From Vibrio sp. 10N.261.55.A7 (lineage in GTDB: Bacteria > Pseudomonadota > Gammaproteobacteria > Enterobacterales > Vibrionaceae), in assembly GCF_002877365.1 (NCBI RefSeq), contig NZ_MCWZ01000320.1, forward strand, positions 1,862-49,272: 47,411 bases of DNA, given 5' to 3'. Shown piece by piece: positions 34,519-43,190 of this stretch (positions are counted from its first letter, which is position 1; each line of letters begins with the position of its first letter). A program made the position numbers and the translations under genes. The notes beneath the pieces were generated by a model. The model was not told the origin of the DNA. It did not search any database and worked only from the letters and a program-made list of their open reading frames with translations.

Positions 34519-35675
34519 AGTAGCTCCAACATCCAGTCGACAAACTCACTTCTAGAATCCCAGCTATGTTGATTCACAATACCTTTTGGTAAGGTTTGTT
34601 GCTGACGAGCCTCTTTCAATGCACGGCTCATGCTCTGACTATCACTGACGACATTCACGAAACGCTTGTATCCTTTTAGGGCAGGGAAGTCGGTGGAAAC
34701 AATAGGCTTTCCGGCGGCTAAATACTCCATGAGTTTTAATGGGCTACATGCAATAATTTGCTTATTTAATTTAAAGGGTAGCAGACTCACATCCCAATGC
34801 TGACTATATTGCGGCAACTGGTTATGTGGCTTAGGGCCTAAGTAAAAAACATTGTCACTATTCGGTAGCTTTGATTGATTAAGCTCCTGCGGGCCAATGA
34901 ACACAAAGTCCCATTCGGGATTATCGGCAACGACCTTGCCAATCATGTCGTAGTCGAGCCAGTTGGACAGGCTGCCATAAAATCCAGCGATAGGTCGCCC
35001 TCGGTTCGGAAGATCTTCCGCTCTCTGAGCTTTCGTTGAGAATAGGCGGTCATCAACACCATGTGGAAGCAATTGCGTTTTGCAAGCAGGAAAGCGAGAG
35101 CGCATTTCTTCACTGGCCGCGAAAATCAGGTCGGCTTTGTCGATAAGTTTCTTTTCATGTTCTGCGACAACGGAATGATCGACGCCAGCGAGAGAAGAAA
35201 AGTCATCACCGCAGTAATAGACAACTGCAGACTCACCTAACGAGCCGCATAAATCAGCGGCAGTGGGCAATGAACACCAAAGTATCGGGTCTACAAGGTT
35301 GGCTTTTTCGAGTATCGGCTTTAATTGAGACAGCATCATCGTTTTCGCCGTATTTCGCGCTAGTGTCGACTTTGGAGCCGGTATGGTTTTCAAATTAACG
35401 ATGGTAATGTTTTGTTCTTGAACACTTATGCTTGCTATACCCTGATTCGCAGAAAGTGCATTTGATTCGCATGGGTTCGCTTCAAAGCCAGATTTGGCGC
35501 GTCCCATGAGTTTATTGAATACGCGTTTAGTATCGTTGAGATTGAACCTTGGTTGACGTAAACCGATAGAGTTTACCCATACCACTTTTCGTTGCTCTGC
35601 GAGTCTTTTAATAAGGTGCTGCGTGCTTGAAGGTAAACCTCCGAAGTCTTCACCAAATACGATGAGATCATGCAT
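34515..35675 (-). CDS. sypN: Glycosyltransferase (SypN)
   Basis: A 386-residue GT-B-type glycosyltransferase. N-terminal MHDLIVFGEDFGGLPSSTQH is followed by PILWCSLPTAADLCGSLGES. The C-terminal half has FYGSLSNWLDYDMIGKV, VFIGPQELNQS and the donor-site EYLAAGKPIVSTDFPA. Only distant similarity to the other Syp transferases is evident. The start is ATG 35675 with AAGGAG upstream; the longer frame to 35741 overlaps sypM too far. It overlaps sypM by eight bases. Confidence 0.88.
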   Translation of the reverse strand: MHDLIVFGEDFGGLPSSTQHLIKRLAEQRKVVWVNSIGLRQPRFNLNDTKRVFNKLMGRAKSGFEANPCESNALSANQGIASISVQEQNITIVNLKTIPAPKSTLARNTAKTMMLSQLKPILEKANLVDPILWCSLPTAADLCGSLGESAVVYYCGDDFSSLAGVDHSVVAEHEKKLIDKADLIFAASEEMRSRFPACKTQLLPHGVDDRLFSTKAQRAEDLPNRGRPIAGFYGSLSNWLDYDMIGKVVADNPEWDFVFIGPQELNQSKLPNSDNVFYLGPKPHNQLPQYSQHWDVSLLPFKLNKQIIACSPLKLMEYLAAGKPIVSTDFPALKGYKRFVNVVSDSQSMSRALKEARQQQTLPKGIVNQHSWDSRSEFVDWMLELL

Positions 35676-36408
35676 GACAGTTCTCCTTATTTTGATTCGC
35701 GTCAATGGGTTTAATAACCTTAGCCGGATTACCACCTGCAATAACGTGAGCAGGAAGATCGCACACTACGACGCTGCCTGCTGCAACGACGGTTCCTTCA
35801 GCGATGGTGACACCTTGTCTAACGGTGACATTGGTACCGAGCCAAACGTCTTTTCTGAGTATGACGTCTCCGACTTGTGAATGATCATCCGCTTCTCCGT
35901 TCGCTCGGCGTTTTGCATCTAGTGGGTGACCTGAGTAACCGAAAATGAAAGCACCGCCGGCTATTCGAACGTTATCTTCGATAATGACCTTGTTACCGAC
36001 CGCAATGGTGCTTTGCCAACCAATGTCGACGTTGTCTCCAACTACTAACATAGGTTCACTCGACAGTGTCCGACCGCTAAAAGTCGTTTGCCCTGATACA
36101 CGGCAGTTGTTTCCAAGCTCAATAATGAGAGGCCCAGACACAAATGGAATGCCACCATAGAGATAAAGACCTCGGCCAAACTTGTTCAGTCGCCCTTTAA
36201 ATGCAGGGGTATGGAAAACGATTCTTGTCATGGATTGCCAAAACGTTGAGATCAGCTTGTACAAGCCGTATATAGCCTTATTCAATAACATTGGTGTAGG
36301 TAATTCGAAGGTGCGAATCTTTTTGAGAGTCAAAAATAGATTGCGATAAGCCGGGTTAGGGTGGCATTGAAGCCAAGTTTTCATTTCATTAATTCTTGCT
36401 GCCAACAT
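35668..36408 (-). CDS. sypM: Left-handed beta-helix acyltransferase (SypM)
   Basis: A 246-residue acetyltransferase with an N-terminal helical region (1-70) and a left-handed parallel beta-helix of hexapeptide repeats. These include VVGDNVDIGWQSTIAVGNKV and DVWLGTNVTVRQGVTIAEGT. The catalytic histidine is in GYSGHPLD, and the domain closes with AGGNPAKVIKPI. It should acetylate a sugar of the polysaccharide. It starts 227 bases after sypL and has its own promoter region. In V. fischeri sypM is the first gene of a SypG-controlled unit. Confidence 0.92.
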   Translation of the reverse strand: MLAARINEMKTWLQCHPNPAYRNLFLTLKKIRTFELPTPMLLNKAIYGLYKLISTFWQSMTRIVFHTPAFKGRLNKFGRGLYLYGGIPFVSGPLIIELGNNCRVSGQTTFSGRTLSSEPMLVVGDNVDIGWQSTIAVGNKVIIEDNVRIAGGAFIFGYSGHPLDAKRRANGEADDHSQVGDVILRKDVWLGTNVTVRQGVTIAEGTVVAAGSVVVCDLPAHVIAGGNPAKVIKPIDANQNKENCHA

Positions 36409-36444
36409 AACGTCACCTGTATTTTTATTTTGATACAGGTTCTA

Positions 36445-36462
36445 TTACACAGATTGTGCCAA
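36445..36462 (-). promoter_or_regulatory. Sigma-54 promoter of sypM (degenerate -12)
   Basis: The minus strand reads TTGGCAC-aatct-GTGTAA. The -24 part is perfect, but the -12 GC is GT. Its position and the activator element 70 bases upstream agree with the V. fischeri promoter map, so I retain it with moderate confidence. Confidence 0.6.
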
Positions 36463-36531
36463 CTTAATAAATCATTTAAATACAATGGGTTAGCTTTGTT
36501 GTGTTGGTGATTATTCAATTAAGAAACGTGT

Positions 36532-36546
36532 TTCTCAATTTGAGAA
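36532..36546. promoter_or_regulatory. Palindromic activator (SypG-like) element of sypM
   Basis: A perfect TTCTCA-att-TGAGAA palindrome, about 70 bases upstream of the sypM sigma-54 promoter. The same pattern recurs upstream of sypI and, with one mismatch, sypP. Confidence 0.7.
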
Positions 36547-36635
36547 TTATTTTGACTGTTCTTTTCGGGCACAAGTTGGACTGCTTATGCTCTAGGATAA
36601 GAAGGCATCATGTAAACATGCGTAATAGAAATAGC

Positions 36636-38042
36636 TTAAGTTGCATTAGTTGCATTAGTTGCATTGGTTGCATTGGTTACTTCTGTCGTGGTCTGTTCCT
36701 TTGCAATATTCGCAACAGCGACAGTGAGCGCCGCGAGAATATAGATGGGCCAGTTGAATCCTTGAGTTAGAAACGTACCTGAGACGATGGTGCCAATCAG
36801 GCCGGCATAAACCGCGTTGGCGGCGACTGTCAGGTTTGCTGAATAGAGTTCGGGTTGGCTTTTTATTTCTGCCAGCGTATTGCGAGCACTCAAGATCAAT
36901 GAAGTTATGAAGATGACAAAAATCGTAAGGCCTAAAAATCCTGTCTCGGCAAGTACGCCAAACCACGTACTGTGTACCGCATGATTCAGGCCATCCCAAT
37001 GGGGGCTGTAATAGAAGTAGTTTACGTAGAAGTTGTCGAGTCCCACACCGGTTAATGGGTTATGTAACGCCATCTTAAATGCCGCTTCCCAGGCGTAAAG
37101 TCTGCCCATGGCGGAGGCATCAATCCCGGCTTCTGCTGCACCTCCAGACGCTCGGTCGGAAATACCTGCCGCAAAATACAGTACCAGTGCCCCTATACTC
37201 CCTAACGAGAGTAATAAGACTTTAGAGCGAATAAGCTTAATGGCGTAAATACCTATAACTGCAACGGATCCTAATAACCCCCCTCGACTTTGCGTCGCGA
37301 TCACTGCACTCATGAGCAAGCAGGTTGTGACGAAAGCAATGAAACGAGTGCTCACGGGAATTTTTCTATTGGTGACAAGTCCGATTGCAAAGGCGAGCGG
37401 AAACATAAGAACCAAAGAAAGGTCGTTAGGATCACCCAACATTGACCCTAAATCACGACCAATGGTGACACGTGTGCCTTCGACCAAGCCAATACCATTC
37501 ACAGAGTTAGAAATCGCGACAGAAGCAATGAGTGCGCCTGATAACGTGATTAACATGCTGGCACGACCAATGTTTTTATCATTATTGACGAGCCACGCGA
37601 TAGCTAACGTCATTACAATGATCTTCCAATAGATCGATTTGAAATTGGCCACCGCAATCCCAACATTGGACGCGAACACGATGCCAATGATGACCAGTGC
37701 CCAAAAAATGGCGAGCCAAGTGAGTGAACGGTGCCAGTAAACTTGAATCGTTCTACTGATCAAGGTGTGCCAAAGTAAAGCCGACAAGGCCCCCAGAGAT
37801 AATAGAAGAGGAATCTTCAGAGAATAGAGCGCGGGTATTGCTTCGTGAATGCGAAAAAAAGAGAACAAAACAAAAAGCATGACAAGCCAAAAAGTTTGGC
37901 TCAATGCAAATAAAGCGGCGAAAGGCAACGCTGCAATAACAATAGGAATGGCAGGGTGAGGAACGAAGTACCACGCAGCCGCAATAACCGCACACAAAGA
38001 TACGATGGCTAAAATGGATGGCAGACGTTGTTGATTGTTCAT
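36636..38042 (-). CDS. sypL: O-antigen ligase/polymerase family protein (SypL)
   Basis: A 468-residue polytopic membrane protein with about 12 helices and the O-antigen ligase/polymerase (Wzy_C) signature. VGLDNFYVNYFYYSPHWDG lies in the large periplasmic loop, followed by HAVHSTWFGVLAETGFLG. It should polymerise repeat units or ligate the chain. The C-terminus ends in four tandem Asn-Ala-Thr triplets encoded by a 9-base repeat at 36639-36674, with no obvious function. It starts six bases after sypK. Confidence 0.9.
   Translation of the reverse strand: MNNQQRLPSILAIVSLCAVIAAAWYFVPHPAIPIVIAALPFAALFALSQTFWLVMLFVLFSFFRIHEAIPALYSLKIPLLLSLGALSALLWHTLISRTIQVYWHRSLTWLAIFWALVIIGIVFASNVGIAVANFKSIYWKIIVMTLAIAWLVNNDKNIGRASMLITLSGALIASVAISNSVNGIGLVEGTRVTIGRDLGSMLGDPNDLSLVLMFPLAFAIGLVTNRKIPVSTRFIAFVTTCLLMSAVIATQSRGGLLGSVAVIGIYAIKLIRSKVLLLSLGSIGALVLYFAAGISDRASGGAAEAGIDASAMGRLYAWEAAFKMALHNPLTGVGLDNFYVNYFYYSPHWDGLNHAVHSTWFGVLAETGFLGLTIFVIFITSLILSARNTLAEIKSQPELYSANLTVAANAVYAGLIGTIVSGTFLTQGFNWPIYILAALTVAVANIAKEQTTTEVTNATNATNATNAT
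36639..36674 (-). repeat. 9-bp tandem repeat at the 3' end of sypL
   Basis: Four copies of AGTTGCATT (plus strand; the fourth begins GG) encode Asn-Ala-Thr at the very end of SypL. The unit is a multiple of three, so copy change would keep the frame. A degenerate fifth unit (ggttacttc) precedes it. Confidence 0.9.
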
Positions 38043-38048
38043 CAGTGC

Positions 38049-39494
38049 TTAAGCTCGTTTTAGAATTAGGTTGGCAACATTCGGCAGCTTGAATGCGCTA
38101 AACATATTGAAACGATAGGCGACAAGCACGTTAAAGGCCACGCCCATGGTTGCGGTTGCTATTAACCATAATGACGTACCTATTGTAAGGTTTATCGCTA
38201 AACAGCCTAACGTGTTCGCTATTATTAATAGTAGTGCATGATATTGATAAGGAAGTGGATTTAGCTTTTGGCTATAGAAAAGCAACAGTGCGGCGCGCGA
38301 AACCTGTGCAATTGAAATGGCTATGATCACGCCCCAGATGCCAAGTTCCCCAAACACCAAAGTTGATGTTAATACCCAACTGAGCGTCAGTCCTAACAAG
38401 GTACAAATAATGTTGATGTTTAGAACCCAATGCGTTTTTTTCTGGTTAAGAATTCCAATGTTTACTAGCTCTGCGAGTTCCTTGAACAAGGCCATGACGA
38501 TAACACCGGACACTAGCGTCGCTGCATTGAGGTAAGCGGAAGGAAGGGCTGCACTAATAAACAGCTGGCTAAAGCTGCCAACGGCCAATGCAAGTATCGT
38601 GATGTATAGAATTCCAACTTGTGTCACTTGCACGGTATAGCTTGCTCCTTTTTTGGATAGAGCGTTAAAACGTTTTGGCATCCACCACATTCCAAAGGGT
38701 TGAACCAATATACACATTGCGAGTGAGAACTTTGCCGCGACAGCATAGTAACCAAGCGTCTCAATGGACACTGAGAGACCGATGATCCATTTTTCTGCGC
38801 CACTTAACCCAAATGCAACGAGAGTAGAAAGCATCAATGGGGTCGAATATCGCAACATGGCGAGCAAATGATTTAACCCAGCCCAAACCCAGTTAAATCG
38901 ATTAACACCATGCAAAATGACAAGTTGAATGAGCGATGTAACCACACCGACTGCGAAGATGTTAGTGACCGATGGAGTGTAAAGCAAAACGAAGATAACG
39001 CCAGATACCTGTAATACACTGCTCAAGATGCTAATTACAAAGAATGTTTTCGCTTTATCCTGGAAGCGTAACCATGCTGTACTGATCCCAAGTGCACTTT
39101 CAAAAGCCAGCACTAAAGCAATGAGTGAGATGTTTTGTGTTGATAAAATGCCTTCGGAGGAAGGAACAAAGAAAAGCCCAACGGAAACTGTGACCCCAAC
39201 CGCTGCAGAGATCACCACCGCATAGGTGTACAATTCACACACTTTTTTAAATTGCAGATTCCGCTCTATAATCTCGCCAACGAACCGGTATAGGTTCTCA
39301 TGCATAGCGAAACCCACCAGTAGGCTAAGGAATACCGTAGTAGTTGCAAGCAGCTCAAGTTGTCCTAGTTGGTCGGGTGACAAATAACGCGCTATAAACG
39401 GCAGCATTATTAATGAAATGCCTTTCGCAAGAAACAAGCTAACGGCGTAAATCAGCATATTTGATATTGATTTTGGTAACTGAATCAATTTCAT
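38049..39494 (-). CDS. sypK: Wzx-like flippase (SypK)
   Basis: A 481-residue membrane protein with about 12-14 helices of the polysaccharide flippase group (MATE/Wzx-like). It begins with an amphipathic segment, then SLFLAKGISLIMLPFIARYL and LGQLELLATTTVFLSLL. It carries the lipid-linked repeat unit to the periplasmic face for SypL. A purine-rich site (AAGGGAC) precedes the ATG. There is an 81-base gap after sypJ. Confidence 0.9.
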   Translation of the reverse strand: MKLIQLPKSISNMLIYAVSLFLAKGISLIMLPFIARYLSPDQLGQLELLATTTVFLSLLVGFAMHENLYRFVGEIIERNLQFKKVCELYTYAVVISAAVGVTVSVGLFFVPSSEGILSTQNISLIALVLAFESALGISTAWLRFQDKAKTFFVISILSSVLQVSGVIFVLLYTPSVTNIFAVGVVTSLIQLVILHGVNRFNWVWAGLNHLLAMLRYSTPLMLSTLVAFGLSGAEKWIIGLSVSIETLGYYAVAAKFSLAMCILVQPFGMWWMPKRFNALSKKGASYTVQVTQVGILYITILALAVGSFSQLFISAALPSAYLNAATLVSGVIVMALFKELAELVNIGILNQKKTHWVLNINIICTLLGLTLSWVLTSTLVFGELGIWGVIIAISIAQVSRAALLLFYSQKLNPLPYQYHALLLIIANTLGCLAINLTIGTSLWLIATATMGVAFNVLVAYRFNMFSAFKLPNVANLILKRA

Positions 39495-39575
39495 AACTTG
39501 TCCCTTAATAAAATGATACGGCGTTTTAAACGCTACTTTGATGAAAGCTATTTAACACTGAATAGAATGTGGCAC

Positions 39576-40775
39576 TTAATCTAAAGCATGCTCGTGGTCG
39601 TGTGTGCTTGGATGATCGCTCAACCTTGGGTGGTTGAAGCCATTTATGATGGATCGATAACTGTTCTCTGCTTGATAAGAGAGCGAGATTTGATAAGCGC
39701 CAGACCCCAGTTGTTCAACGAGTGTTCGGTCGCTATTTGCGTAAACCAGCGCGTCGGCTAACGAACCTGCATCATCGGCGGCGTATTTAATGCAATTGAC
39801 ATTGTGAGTGAGCACGGTGTCCCAATAAGCCCCATCTCTTGGAATGATAATGCACATGCCCGCCGCCATCGCTTCTAAAATCGACAGTCCAAAAGGTTCA
39901 TTCTGGCTCGTGGAAACGAAGATATTGCTTCGACTGCGTATCTCGTCTAAATGACTCGGTTCCTGATACCAGCGAAAATGAGCCATAGAAACAGGGGCTT
40001 TACAAACAGACAGTGAGCTATCAACAGGCCTAATAAAACAGACATTTGCAGCGATAGGGCAAAGATCTTCAATCGATCGAGATGCGTCGATGAATAAATT
40101 GAGTCTCTTCCATTTCAATAATGAAGCGCACCAGAACACAGTAGGGAAGTCGTATTGAACTCGGCTAGGCCAGTTGTGTTGCGCGATTCCGTTTTCGAAT
40201 CTTTCGTATTGACCACTCTGAATGATTAGATTCGTTGCATGATAAGCTTCAACGTTCGTCATTTTCGACTTCTGATAGTGGTTGATCGCCTTGTGGATGC
40301 TGCTCTTGGCTGATGTAAGATAGAACACGCTATCCGCAATGGTCAGGCAGTACCCAATTGAGCGAGACTTGGCAACAGGGCCATGTATAAACTGCATCAC
40401 TGCTATTCGAGTAATCTTTTTTACGAGATAAAGGCTCATGTCGACCCCTGGTCCAGAGGTACCAACGAGTGCATTTACTTTCGTGATGCGAAGCATGGTT
40501 GCTAAAAGAAAAAGCATATAGATACATTGTTTAAGCCAGTACAGCTTGCCACATTCAATTTTTGATAATGGCTTTAATTCTGGCAATTGTACGAACGCCA
40601 CATCATGATGCTCTGCAAAAAAACTGTTATCCCAAGAGCCTTGGTGAGCCGTAACAATGGTATATTTTGTTTTCGATTCACTGGTCAATGACAGTGCTTC
40701 TCTTGTTGCTATTTTAGACCCACCTAAAAAGGCAGTAGGGTCAAAGATAAGGTAATGATTTTGTGTCGGTTTCAT
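39576..40775 (-). CDS. sypJ: Family 4 glycosyltransferase (SypJ)
   Basis: A 399-residue GT-B glycosyltransferase, starting at ATG 40775, where AAGGAG sits six bases upstream; the frame also opens earlier at TTG 40793. It has IFDPTAFLGGSKIATREALS at the N-terminus, GTSGPGVDMSLYLVKK, FWCASLLKWKRLNLFIDAS and the donor-site NEPFGLSILEAMAAG. It adds a sugar to the Syp repeat unit. The start lies 10 bases downstream of the sypI stop. Confidence 0.9.
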   Translation of the reverse strand: MKPTQNHYLIFDPTAFLGGSKIATREALSLTSESKTKYTIVTAHQGSWDNSFFAEHHDVAFVQLPELKPLSKIECGKLYWLKQCIYMLFLLATMLRITKVNALVGTSGPGVDMSLYLVKKITRIAVMQFIHGPVAKSRSIGYCLTIADSVFYLTSAKSSIHKAINHYQKSKMTNVEAYHATNLIIQSGQYERFENGIAQHNWPSRVQYDFPTVFWCASLLKWKRLNLFIDASRSIEDLCPIAANVCFIRPVDSSLSVCKAPVSMAHFRWYQEPSHLDEIRSRSNIFVSTSQNEPFGLSILEAMAAGMCIIIPRDGAYWDTVLTHNVNCIKYAADDAGSLADALVYANSDRTLVEQLGSGAYQISLSYQAENSYRSIINGFNHPRLSDHPSTHDHEHALD

Positions 40776-40785
40776 GATCATCTCC

Positions 40786-41979
40786 TTATGCAATTCGATT
40801 CGAAAGGAAAGTACGGATAGGGCTCATTGCTTGCCAAACCGTTGTTGTAGGTTGTCGTGTTTCTGACATTACTTGGCTGTAAACCTTCTCGATCCCACGA
40901 GCATTGTGCACAGCAGTGTGCGTGTCTAAAATATGTTGACGAGCCATTGAACCTACTGTTTTCGAACTATTTGGGTTTCTCACTACAGCCCGCATTGCAT
41001 TGACGATCGGTGCTGTGCTGTTGTTTTTGTAAAAGATAGCGTTCTTTTTGTGGGTTAAAATTTCAGGTATACCCCCTTCAAAAGGCGCGATAACAGGAAG
41101 CCCAGCAAGCGCCGCTTCCGCAACCACGAGACCAAAAGCTTCTTGGCGCGCGCCACTTACAAATCCATTCACTCCTTTTAACCACCCCATGACATGTCTC
41201 TGTTCGCCAACAAAGTGCACATTATCTGATAGGTGCAGATAGTCGGCTTGTTGCTCAAGGTTCTCACGTTGTGGGCCATCACCAATCACGACTAAGTGGA
41301 CGTGCGGGTATTCAAGAATCAGATGACGAAGGGCGAGTAAAAGGCGATCGACACCTTTTCTGTGAATCAGTGAGCCCACAGTCGCAAACGTAAACGAGTT
41401 TTCATCTATATTTAGCGCTTTGTTCACGTCTATTTTCGGTTGTTTTTCTAGACGTTCAACATCGATGCCATTGTGAACGATAGATAGACGTTCTTGAGGG
41501 TATCCATCTTTCACCAATTGATGAGTAATGGCTTTACTCACGGCGATGATGTGAGGAGAAAAATGCAATCCTAGTGTTACACGGTCACGTGCCGAGTAAT
41601 CAGAATGAAGTTGTGTCACCATAGGCGTGTTGGTTACCTTCGCCACAGTGTACATCCACTGACAAGGCGCACCACTGTTGACATGAATAAGGTCAACTTC
41701 TGCCTTAGCAATGTAGGCTTTTGCACTTTTAACTTGTTCAAACCAAGATCGAACATTAAATCTCGGGGTTTTCCACCCCAATAAGATCGAGAATTCTTCC
41801 AGCTCGCTGTGAATACCCAGCGATAGAACTTCTTGGTGTAGAGAAGGATTGTTTGTTAGAACGAATGGCGTAAAACGAACACGATCAATATTTGTAATTA
41901 GGTCCAACAGACATTGTTCGCTGCCTCGTAACCAGTCATCACCGTAGTGAACAAATAAAACGTTTTTGGTCGTTTTCAT
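40786..41979 (-). CDS. sypI: Family 4 glycosyltransferase (SypI)
   Basis: A 397-residue GT-B glycosyltransferase with VHYGDDWLRGSEQCLLDL at the N-terminus, IHVNSGAPCQWMYTVAK, TVGSLIHRKGVDRLLLALR and the donor-site EAFGLVVAEAALAGLP. AAGGGG precedes the ATG. It heads a sub-operon sypI-J-K-L behind a near-perfect sigma-54 promoter and a palindromic activator element. In V. fischeri sypI is likewise the start of a SypG-dependent transcript. Confidence 0.92.
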   Translation of the reverse strand: MKTTKNVLFVHYGDDWLRGSEQCLLDLITNIDRVRFTPFVLTNNPSLHQEVLSLGIHSELEEFSILLGWKTPRFNVRSWFEQVKSAKAYIAKAEVDLIHVNSGAPCQWMYTVAKVTNTPMVTQLHSDYSARDRVTLGLHFSPHIIAVSKAITHQLVKDGYPQERLSIVHNGIDVERLEKQPKIDVNKALNIDENSFTFATVGSLIHRKGVDRLLLALRHLILEYPHVHLVVIGDGPQRENLEQQADYLHLSDNVHFVGEQRHVMGWLKGVNGFVSGARQEAFGLVVAEAALAGLPVIAPFEGGIPEILTHKKNAIFYKNNSTAPIVNAMRAVVRNPNSSKTVGSMARQHILDTHTAVHNARGIEKVYSQVMSETRQPTTTVWQAMSPIRTFLSNRIA

Positions 41980-42029
41980 ATTTACCCCTTAATTCAATCT
42001 AATACTGAATTTTGATTTCTAATAGGGGT

Positions 42030-42049
42030 ATTGCAATTGAGATGCCAAT
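42030..42049 (-). promoter_or_regulatory. Sigma-54 promoter of sypI
   Basis: The minus strand reads TTGGCAT-ctcaa-TTGCAA, matching TGGCAY-N5-TTGCA in full, about 50-70 bases before the sypI start. The strongest sigma-54 promoter in the window. Confidence 0.85.
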
Positions 42050-42114
42050 AGTTGCTTTAAGGTAAGTTGTTGTTATTAAATGCTAAATGGATTTATTTTA
42101 GTTTGGTGAAATAC

Positions 42115-42133
42115 GATTCTCATTTTGAGAATC
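42115..42133. promoter_or_regulatory. Palindromic activator (SypG-like) element of sypI
   Basis: A perfect palindrome, GATTCTCATTTTGAGAATC, about 70 bases upstream of the sypI sigma-54 promoter. It extends into the last codon of sypH. The core is TTCTCA-NNN-TGAGAA. Confidence 0.75.
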
Positions 42134-43190
42134 AAATCTGATAGATCTCCAAAAGCTGTGGTAGGACACTTAACGTCGAATATTCTTTCTCAATAGTGAG
42201 TTGTGCTTCATTTCGGATGCAGTCTTTTTCCGTTTCACTCATCGCTTGCCATACGTTCAGTTGGCTACTCAGTTCGTCTGGATATGTCTCAATAAACCCA
42301 TTCACTTTATGTGCAATTAATGAGTGTAAATCGCCGACATCGGTACAGAGAAGTGGAATACCACGAGACATAGCTTCAAGTGCTGACATGGGTAAGCCTT
42401 CGTATCGCGAAGGGATCACAAGGAAACCAATTTTTCCCCATAATAGCTCCATATTGGTTTGATGGCCGTGGAAGGTTAGGTTTTGCGGCGCGATGGCTTT
42501 CAGCTCGATTTCCATAGGACCACTTCCGTAGCAATGGAACTCTAGATTTGGGTTCTGTTTAGCAAGGTTGAGGAATCGGTCAGGCGCTTTCTCATGACTC
42601 AGCCGCCCCACAAATGCAATTTGATTCCCTGTTGACGGGGTTACGGATTGTATGTCGATAAAGTTATTGAGGCGATGCGAACGGGCAGGGAGCTTGCGCT
42701 GAATAAGTTTGCTAACGGACAAGCGAGCATCTGATATGGCTGAACTATAACGATCAACGAGATCGTAAAACCAAACTTTTCCTGTTGGGGTTTCACCCGC
42801 ATGATAGGTGGAGACTTGTTTAAACTTTATCTTAGAGAATATTCGCGCCAGCTTACTGATGATATTCGCTTTGTAGCCGTGAGAATGAATGAGGTCCGGT
42901 TCATGAAGCGCTATCGCTTGAACTAGCGACTGATAAGTATTATTGGAAGGGTAGGATTTGTTTAGGTAGAAAAACGGGATATGCACTAACTGCAGCTTTT
43001 CGGCGAGCATTGCTGGCTCTTTATAGGAATGGCTGAACACGACAGAAACGTCGATATTCATTAACCTCAGCCCTTTAGCAAGCTCCAAAACATGTGTTTC
43101 GATGCCGCCAAAGGTTAGGCTATCGATAAATAGCCAAACCTTTTTATTGCATGTGTCACTTGCGCTCGCTTCAGACGGTACTGCTTTCAT
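42132..43190 (-). CDS. sypH: Family 4 glycosyltransferase (SypH)
   Basis: A 352-residue GT-B glycosyltransferase with SLTFGGIETHVLELAKGL, IHSHGYKANIISKLAR, IAFVGRLSHEKAPDRFLNLA and the donor-site YEGLPMSALEAMSRGIP. It overlaps the 3' end of sypG by 20 bases, so it is translated with the regulator. It takes part in repeat-unit synthesis in the cytosol. The C-terminal end coincides with the sypI activator palindrome. Confidence 0.92.
   Translation of the reverse strand: MKAVPSEASASDTCNKKVWLFIDSLTFGGIETHVLELAKGLRLMNIDVSVVFSHSYKEPAMLAEKLQLVHIPFFYLNKSYPSNNTYQSLVQAIALHEPDLIHSHGYKANIISKLARIFSKIKFKQVSTYHAGETPTGKVWFYDLVDRYSSAISDARLSVSKLIQRKLPARSHRLNNFIDIQSVTPSTGNQIAFVGRLSHEKAPDRFLNLAKQNPNLEFHCYGSGPMEIELKAIAPQNLTFHGHQTNMELLWGKIGFLVIPSRYEGLPMSALEAMSRGIPLLCTDVGDLHSLIAHKVNGFIETYPDELSSQLNVWQAMSETEKDCIRNEAQLTIEKEYSTLSVLPQLLEIYQI

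Noticed and set aside
42132..43190. Possibility that this is an O-antigen or capsule locus rather than syp
   Set aside because: The exact order of transferases, flippase, ligase, acetyltransferase, co-polymerase and final sugar transferase, plus a SypG-type regulator and sigma-54 promoters, fits syp better.
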